A stretch of DNA of 64,000 nucleotides from JBBPYC01 sp965218765. Its GTDB lineage: Bacteria; Pseudomonadota; Gammaproteobacteria; Burkholderiales; Burkholderiaceae_C. Location: contig CBDCLU010000002.1 of the NCBI GenBank assembly GCA_965218765.1, positions 496,001-560,000 of the forward strand, in the 5' to 3' direction. The position numbers were made by a program, and so were the translations under genes. This document shows positions 58,829-64,000 of this stretch, one piece after another (within the stretch, counting starts at the first letter, position 1; every line of letters starts with the position of its first letter). Under the pieces are notes generated by a model. That model saw only the letters and a list, made by a program, of their open reading frames with translations. It was not told the origin of the DNA and did not search any database.

Positions 58829-61809
58829 ACGCGTTGACGGACAGGGGCAGCCACGGTCTCGAGACACCGGCCGCCGCCGATGCGCCCGCTTCGGCGCGGC
58901 CGCGGCAAGCGATCATCCCGCGCGCGACCTACCGGGTGCAGCTGCATGCCGATTTCCGCTTTGCGGACGCGACTGCGCTGGCGCCCTATCTGGCAGCGCT
59001 CGGCATCAGCCACCTCTACATCTCGCCGCCGCTGCGTGCGCGCCCGGGCAGCACGCACGGCTATGACGTGGTGAACCACAACGAGCTGAATCCCGAGCTC
59101 GGCACGCGCGACGAGTTCGACGAACTCGTCGCCGCGTTGCACGGCCACGGCATGCACCTGCTGGTCGACATCGTGCCGAACCACATGGGCGTGCTCGGCG
59201 GTGACAACGGCTGGTGGCTCGACGTGCTGGAAAACGGCGCGGCCTCGGCGCACGCCACCTATTTCGACATCGACTGGACCTCCGCCGATCCAGCACTGAC
59301 CGGCAAGGTGCTGCTGCCGATTCTGGGCGAGCAGTACGGCGTCGTGCTCGAGCGCGGCGAGATGAAGCTCGACTTCAATGCCGTGGCCGGCACGTTCACG
59401 TTGAACTACTACGAGAACCGGCTGCCGATCGATCCAGCGGCCTATGCTGGACTGCTGCAGCGCGCGCTTGCGCAGCTCGGCACCGCAGCAGCTGCCGCCA
59501 AACCGCTTGCGCGGCTCGTTGAAGACTTCGGCCACATGCCGCCGCACGACTCGCGCGATGCCGAGGACCGAGAACGGCGCCAGAGCGAAGCACCGAAACT
59601 CAAGGCACGGCTGGCTGCGGCCGCGTCCGACGATCCGGCACTGGCCCAGGCGATCGACAAAACCGTGCAGAAGCTCAACGGCCGGAAGAGCGACCGCGCC
59701 AGCTTCGATGCGCTCGACGCACTGATCACCGCACAGCCATATCGGCTCGCGCAATGGCGGGTGGCTGGCGACCAGATCAACTACCGGCGCTTCTTCGACA
59801 TCAACGACCTGGCCGCGTTGCGCATGGAGAACCCGGCCGTGTTCGAAGACACGCACCGGTTGATTCTGGAGCTGGCCGCCAGCGGCGCGATCGATGGCCT
59901 GCGCATCGACCACCCGGACGGCCTGGCCGACCCGGCTGCCTACTTCGAGCAGTTGCAGGCCCGCTATGCGCAGGTCGCCGGCCTGCCCGCGCCCGACCCG
60001 GTGGCGCCGGGTCGCGTTCTCCCGATCTACGCGGTGGTCGAAAAGATCGTGGCGCCGTACGAAGAGGTGCCGCGCGAATGGGCCGTGCACGGCAGCACCG
60101 GCTATCGGTACGCGAACGTGATCAACGGTCTGATGATCGATGGCAGCGCCAAGGCGAAGCTGGACCGCGCCTGGCGCGTGTTCGTGCGCGGCGAGGCAGA
60201 GGATTTTGAGGAACTGAGCTGGCATTGCCGCCACATCGTGATGGACAGCTCGCTCGCCGGTGAGCTCACCGTGCTGTCCAACGCGCTGCAACGCATCGCG
60301 CGCGAAGACCGCCGCACGCGCGACTTCACATTCAACCTGCTGCGGCGCGCGCTGTCCGAAGTGGTCGCATCGTTTCCGGTCTATCGCACCTACATCATCG
60401 ACAAGCCGAGCGTGCAGGACCGCAAGTTCATCGACTGGGCGATCGGCCGCGCGCGCCGCCACAGCCTGGACGCCGACGGCAGCGTGTTCGACTTCCTGCG
60501 ACGCGTATTGCTGGGCCGGCCGCTGCCGGGCGCCAAGCCGGGCCTGGCCGAGGCGTACCGCACGTTCGCGCGCCGTCTGCAGCAGTACACCGCGCCGGTC
60601 GCGGCCAAGGGCATCGAGGACACCGCGCTGTACCGGCACAACCGGCTGGTCTCCGTCAACGACGTCGGTGGCGAGCCGGACAGCTTCGGCATGTCGATCG
60701 CTGCGTTCCACGCGGCCAGCAAGGACCGCGCGCTGAACTGGCCGCACACGATGCTGGCCACGTCCACGCACGACGCCAAACGCTCGGAGGACGTTCGCGC
60801 GCGCATCGACGTGATCAGCGAATTGCCGGCTGCCTGGCGGCTCACCGTGCGCCGCTGGAGTCGCATGAATCGCCGGCACAAACGCACCGTCGGCGGTGAA
60901 TCAGCGCCCTCACGCAATGATGAGTACCTGCTCTACCAAAGCCTGATCGGCAGCTTCCCGCACGGACCGCAAAGCGACGACGAGCTGGTCGAGTACGCCG
61001 AGCGCGTGGACGGTGCGATGTTGAAGTCGACGCGCGAATCGAAGATGGTCACGAGCTGGATCCAGCCCAATGCTGCCTACGAAGCCGCGCTCACGCACTT
61101 CATCAAGGAGCTGCTGGCGCCGAAGGAATCGAACCTGTTCCTCGACGACCTGCGCGTGAATGCGTCCGTGTTCGCCTGGTACGGCGCCCTCAACAGCATC
61201 ACGATCGGCACCTTCAAGGCGCTGTCGCCCGGCGTGCCGGATTTTTATCAGGGCTGCGAGGCAATCGAGCTGTCGCTGGTCGATCCGGACAATCGGCGGC
61301 CGGTCGACTATGTGCGGCGCAACGGCCTGCTGGCCGACGCGCAGCAGCTTGCCGGGCAACCGAACCGGACCGACGTGCTGCGGGACTGGCTGCAGCAGGC
61401 ACCCGACGGCCGCGCCAAGTTCTGGGCGATCTGGCGCGCGTTGCAGGTCCGGCGCGCGCACGCGACGCTGTTCGAAAAAGCCGACTACGTGCCGCTTGAA
61501 GTACGCGGTGAGCGCGCGCAGAACATCGTCGCGTTCGGGCGCCATGACGGCCGGCAGTGGATCATCGTGGTCGGCGGGCGGCTGTTTGCAGAGCTGGGGC
61601 TTGAGGTCGGCGAATTGCCGGTCGGCTCGGTCTGGGGTGACACGTCCATCGTGCTGCCGGTCGCGCTGGAAGGTCAAGCAGCGATGCCCGCTACCGGGCC
61701 GTTCGTCGATGCGATCAGAGGTGCCACCCTTGCGACAACCAAGGACGGCATCCTTTCGGTCGCGCAGGTGCTGAAGGACTTTCCGGCAGCGGTGCTGACC
61801 GCAGCTTGA
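58825..61809 (+). CDS. treY: Malto-oligosyltrehalose synthase
   Basis: A 994-residue GH13 enzyme that converts the reducing end of a maltodextrin to an alpha,alpha-1,1 linkage. Opening PRATYRVQLHADFRFADA is diagnostic, followed by SHLYISPPLRARPGSTHGYDV, LVDIVPNHMGV, DGLRIDHPDGLADP and ATSTHDAKRSEDVRARI. The protein is longer than many TreY (700-850), with an insert around 185-290 that is charged and Ala-rich. treY and treZ overlap by 4 nt and together make trehalose from glucan. A 14-bp hairpin overlaps the stop codon. Confidence 0.95.
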   Translation: MNALTDRGSHGLETPAAADAPASARPRQAIIPRATYRVQLHADFRFADATALAPYLAALGISHLYISPPLRARPGSTHGYDVVNHNELNPELGTRDEFDELVAALHGHGMHLLVDIVPNHMGVLGGDNGWWLDVLENGAASAHATYFDIDWTSADPALTGKVLLPILGEQYGVVLERGEMKLDFNAVAGTFTLNYYENRLPIDPAAYAGLLQRALAQLGTAAAAAKPLARLVEDFGHMPPHDSRDAEDRERRQSEAPKLKARLAAAASDDPALAQAIDKTVQKLNGRKSDRASFDALDALITAQPYRLAQWRVAGDQINYRRFFDINDLAALRMENPAVFEDTHRLILELAASGAIDGLRIDHPDGLADPAAYFEQLQARYAQVAGLPAPDPVAPGRVLPIYAVVEKIVAPYEEVPREWAVHGSTGYRYANVINGLMIDGSAKAKLDRAWRVFVRGEAEDFEELSWHCRHIVMDSSLAGELTVLSNALQRIAREDRRTRDFTFNLLRRALSEVVASFPVYRTYIIDKPSVQDRKFIDWAIGRARRHSLDADGSVFDFLRRVLLGRPLPGAKPGLAEAYRTFARRLQQYTAPVAAKGIEDTALYRHNRLVSVNDVGGEPDSFGMSIAAFHAASKDRALNWPHTMLATSTHDAKRSEDVRARIDVISELPAAWRLTVRRWSRMNRRHKRTVGGESAPSRNDEYLLYQSLIGSFPHGPQSDDELVEYAERVDGAMLKSTRESKMVTSWIQPNAAYEAALTHFIKELLAPKESNLFLDDLRVNASVFAWYGALNSITIGTFKALSPGVPDFYQGCEAIELSLVDPDNRRPVDYVRRNGLLADAQQLAGQPNRTDVLRDWLQQAPDGRAKFWAIWRALQVRRAHATLFEKADYVPLEVRGERAQNIVAFGRHDGRQWIIVVGGRLFAELGLEVGELPVGSVWGDTSIVLPVALEGQAAMPATGPFVDAIRGATLATTKDGILSVAQVLKDFPAAVLTAA

Positions 61810-61828
61810 CCGGGAAGCTGCGGTCAGC
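61794..61828 (+). terminator. 14-bp perfect hairpin across the treY stop
   Basis: GCTGACCGCAGCTT (61794-61807) pairs with AAGCTGCGGTCAGC (61815-61828) over a 7-nt loop. The stem covers the last treY codons and its TGA. No U-tract follows, so it may act as a Rho-assisted terminator or an mRNA end-stabiliser. Confidence 0.55.
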
Positions 61829-62179
61829 ACCACAACAGTGGAGCGCGGCTTGGCCTTCCGCAGGTTGGCTGCATCCTTGCTCGGCGCCGCTGCAGTGGAC
61901 GACCCGGCAGGCACGGCACAGCCCATCGCAACCGATCAGCTGTACGCACGGCAGCGGTCCTGCCGTGCGTTCCGCCACGACGATCGTCAGCATGCAGCAA
62001 TCGGCGATCGCCCCGCTTTGCCTGTGCCCCAGCAGCAGTGGCTCGATGAACAAGCCAAGCGTAAGCGACGTCGTGAGCAGGCCATGCGAAGGCAGTTCGA
62101 CCGGTTGCGCTTGGATGGTGCCGAGCGTCTGCAGGCTGCGGCAGCAGGTCGCTCGACAAAGCCCGTAGAATCGATTGCG
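61829..62179. other. Intergenic stretch with no recognised gene
   Basis: About 350 bp between the treY hairpin and the thiC leader. Short open frames exist on both strands, but none has a ribosome binding site, a recognisable motif or a sensible composition. It presumably contains the thiC promoter; I cannot place it. Confidence 0.5.
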
Positions 62180-62297
62180 CTCCGGGGTGCCTCGCGCGTC
62201 TGACTGCTGTGTCTGCACAGGTCCGACGCGCTGGCTGAGATGGCAGAGTGGTCCCAAACCCGAGAACTTGATTCGGTTCATACCGACGTAAGGAAGA
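62180..62297 (+). promoter_or_regulatory. TPP riboswitch (THI element) upstream of thiC
   Basis: The conserved elements appear in order: CCGGGGTGC (62182-62190), GCTGAGA (62234-62240), ACCCGAGAACTTGATTCGG (62258-62275) and ACCGACGTAAGGAA (62282-62295). The variable P3 arm lies between the first and second. Binding of thiamine pyrophosphate would repress thiC. The start codon is about 90 nt downstream. Confidence 0.93.
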
Positions 62298-62384
62298 GCT
62301 GTTCAGCCGCGTACCCCGGCTGCACCTTTCGGAGCACAACCGGCCTGTTTGCAAAGTGGCCGAACCCGAAAGGACTCCTGTTCG

Positions 62385-64000
62385 ATGAACGCTCCCGACC
62401 GCCTTGCGAGCCTGCTCGCGCTCACCCGCGAACCGTTTCCGGCCTCCCGAAAAATCCACGTGCTTGGTGCCACGCATGCCGCACTGCGCGTGCCCATGCG
62501 CGAAGTCACGTTGAGCAACGACGAGCAGATCACGCTCTACGACACGTCCGGGCCCTATACCGACCCCGCTGCCGACATCGACGTGCGTCGTGGCCTGCCC
62601 GACCTGCGCGGCTCCTGGATCGACGCACGCGGCGATACCGAGCCCTACCTGGGACGCAGCGCACTTTCGATCGACGACGGGCGCAAATCCGCGGACGAAG
62701 AAGACAAGCGCGTGGCGACCCTGCGCGCCGAGGCCGCCGGCCTGCAACGCCAGCCGCGCCGCGCCAAGGCCGGCGCCAACGTCAGCCAGATGCACTATGC
62801 GCGCCGCGGCATCGTCACGCCGGAGATGGAGTTCGTCGCGATTCGTGAGAACGGCCGGCGTGCGCAACTGGCCGAATACCTGTCCGACACCGACCGTGCA
62901 CGGCGCGTTCGGGGCAACGGCATGGGCGCACAACTGCCCGAGTTCGTCACGCCCGAATTCGTGCGTGACGAAGTCGCCCGCGGCCGCGCGATCATCCCGG
63001 CCAACATCAACCACCCCGAGATCGAGCCGATGGCGATCGGCCGCAATTTCCTCGTCAAGATCAACGCGAACATCGGCAACTCGGCCGTCACGTCGTCGAT
63101 CGAGGAAGAGGTGGAAAAACTCGTCTGGGCGATCCGCTGGGGCGCAGACAACGTGATGGACCTGTCCACCGGCAAGAACATCCACACCACGCGCGACTGG
63201 ATCGTGCGCAATTCGCCTGTGCCGATCGGCACCGTGCCGATCTACCAGGCGCTCGAGAAAGTCGGCGGCGTCGCGGAAGATTTGACCTGGGACATCTACC
63301 GTGACACGCTGATCGAACAAGCCGAGCAAGGCGTCGACTACTTCACCATCCACGCGGGCGTCCGGCTGCCGTTCATCCACCTGACTGCGAACCGCCGCAC
63401 CGGCATCGTCTCGCGTGGCGGCTCCATCATGGCGAAATGGTGCATCGCACACCACAAGGAAAGCTTCCTCTACACGCATTTCGAAGACATCTGCGAAATC
63501 ATGAAGGCCTACGACGTGAGCTTCTCGCTCGGCGACGGCCTGCGGCCCGGCTCGGGCGCGGACGCGAATGACGAAGCGCAGTTCGCCGAGTTGCGCACGC
63601 TGGGCGAACTCACGCAGACCGCCTGGAAGCACGACGTGCAAACGATGATCGAAGGCCCGGGCCACGTGCCGATGCACATGATCCAGGCCAACATGACCGA
63701 GCAGTTGAAGCATTGCCACGAAGCGCCGTTCTATACGCTCGGGCCGCTCGTGATCGACATCGCACCCGGCTACGACCACATCTCGAGCGCGATCGGCGCC
63801 GCGATGATCGGCTGGTTCGGCACCGCGATGCTCTGCTACGTGACGCCGAAGGAGCACCTGGGTCTGCCGGACCGCGACGACGTCAAGCAGGGCATCATCG
63901 CGTACAAGATCGCTGCGCATGCGGCCGACGTGGCGAAAGGGCATCCGGCATCCCGGGCACGCGACGAGGCACTGTCCAAGGCCCGCTTCGAATTCCGCTG
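62385..64000 (+). CDS. thiC: Phosphomethylpyrimidine synthase ThiC (3' end beyond window)
   Basis: 538 codons of ThiC are present; the radical-SAM enzyme converts AIR to HMP phosphate in thiamine synthesis. Motifs: SQMHYARRGIVTPEMEFVAI, NINHPEIEPMAIGR, MDLSTGKNIHTTR, SRGGSIMAKWC, SFSLGDGLRPGSGADAND, MIEGPGHVPMHMI and APGYDHISSAIGAAM. The C-terminal CxxCxxxxC cluster motif lies beyond the window edge. AAAGGA sits before the start. Regulated by the upstream TPP riboswitch. Confidence 0.97.
   Translation, partial: MNAPDRLASLLALTREPFPASRKIHVLGATHAALRVPMREVTLSNDEQITLYDTSGPYTDPAADIDVRRGLPDLRGSWIDARGDTEPYLGRSALSIDDGRKSADEEDKRVATLRAEAAGLQRQPRRAKAGANVSQMHYARRGIVTPEMEFVAIRENGRRAQLAEYLSDTDRARRVRGNGMGAQLPEFVTPEFVRDEVARGRAIIPANINHPEIEPMAIGRNFLVKINANIGNSAVTSSIEEEVEKLVWAIRWGADNVMDLSTGKNIHTTRDWIVRNSPVPIGTVPIYQALEKVGGVAEDLTWDIYRDTLIEQAEQGVDYFTIHAGVRLPFIHLTANRRTGIVSRGGSIMAKWCIAHHKESFLYTHFEDICEIMKAYDVSFSLGDGLRPGSGADANDEAQFAELRTLGELTQTAWKHDVQTMIEGPGHVPMHMIQANMTEQLKHCHEAPFYTLGPLVIDIAPGYDHISSAIGAAMIGWFGTAMLCYVTPKEHLGLPDRDDVKQGIIAYKIAAHAADVAKGHPASRARDEALSKARFEFR

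Noticed and set aside
58759..60879. A 706-codon open frame antisense to treY
   Set aside because: Covers treY on the other strand and shows no domain; shadow of biased codon use.
61838..62203. 121-codon plus-strand frame with a basic helix before thiC
   Set aside because: It runs into the TPP riboswitch, has no ribosome binding site and no relatives I recognise.
61824..63944. A 706-codon open frame antisense to thiC
   Set aside because: Arg/His/Val-rich composition, no recognisable motif, and fully opposite a well-supported thiC gene; typical of GC-rich shadow frames.

Overview
The window is GC-rich, gene-dense chromosomal DNA that looks like a betaproteobacterium, most probably Burkholderiales. 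Supporting signs are the polA / DUF2782 / thrB-type homoserine kinase / BPSS1780-type membrane protein neighbourhood, a complete Entner-Doudoroff pair, the protein sequences themselves, and glutathione-dependent formaldehyde oxidation. I see no mobile element, CRISPR array, rRNA or tRNA. The genus cannot be fixed from the sequence alone.

Layout. 1-2 kb: 5' part of an ion-antiporter gene and pncB. 2-5.3 kb: edd-eda plus a HAD dehalogenase in one operon. 5.4-10.3 kb: housekeeping and stress genes (OmpA-domain protein, ChaC-like cyclotransferase, periplasmic SodC, an MBL-fold hydrolase, a nitronate monooxygenase and a MobA/MocA-like nucleotidyltransferase). 10.3-30.1 kb: a large methanol/alcohol quinoprotein region. 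30.2-32.5 kb: an EthD-family protein, Gfa and FrmA. 32.6-42.7 kb: polA, thrB, serA/serC, csbD, a CorC/HlyC protein and apaH. 42.8-43.5 kb: two tiny secreted low-complexity proteins. 43.6-61.8 kb: glycogen/trehalose metabolism (GH15, malQ, glgB, glgE, a treS-maltokinase fusion, treZ, treY) with gshA embedded. 62.2-64 kb: a TPP riboswitch followed by thiC, cut by the window end.

The most distinctive part is the quinoprotein region. A XoxF-type PQQ methanol dehydrogenase carries the extra Asp diagnostic of lanthanide use. It sits back-to-back with mxaRSACKL, the genes that in classical methylotrophs serve the calcium enzyme MxaFI, yet no mxaF or mxaI is present here. Behind xoxF, on the same strand, lie xoxJ, a periplasmic trypsin-like protease, two unrecognised secreted proteins, an intact quinoprotein-associated metallohydrolase, a SoxYZ-like thiol carrier and a second metallohydrolase that has lost most of its metal ligands. 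A c-type cytochrome with a duplicated two-cysteine motif, a DUF2380 lipoprotein-like or secreted protein, a cytochrome b561, a YVTN beta-propeller and a TonB receptor complete the set. Methanol would be oxidised in the periplasm, electrons would pass to the cytochrome, and formaldehyde would be handled by Gfa and FrmA a few kilobases away. The abundance of paired cysteines in the exported proteins suggests a periplasmic thiol-based relay or maturation system of unknown chemistry; that part is inference.

The carbohydrate region combines the GlgE route (trehalose to maltose to maltose-1-phosphate to alpha-glucan, then branching by GlgB) with the TreYZ route (glucan to trehalose), so glucan and trehalose can be interconverted in both directions from one cluster. 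This probably serves storage and osmoprotection.
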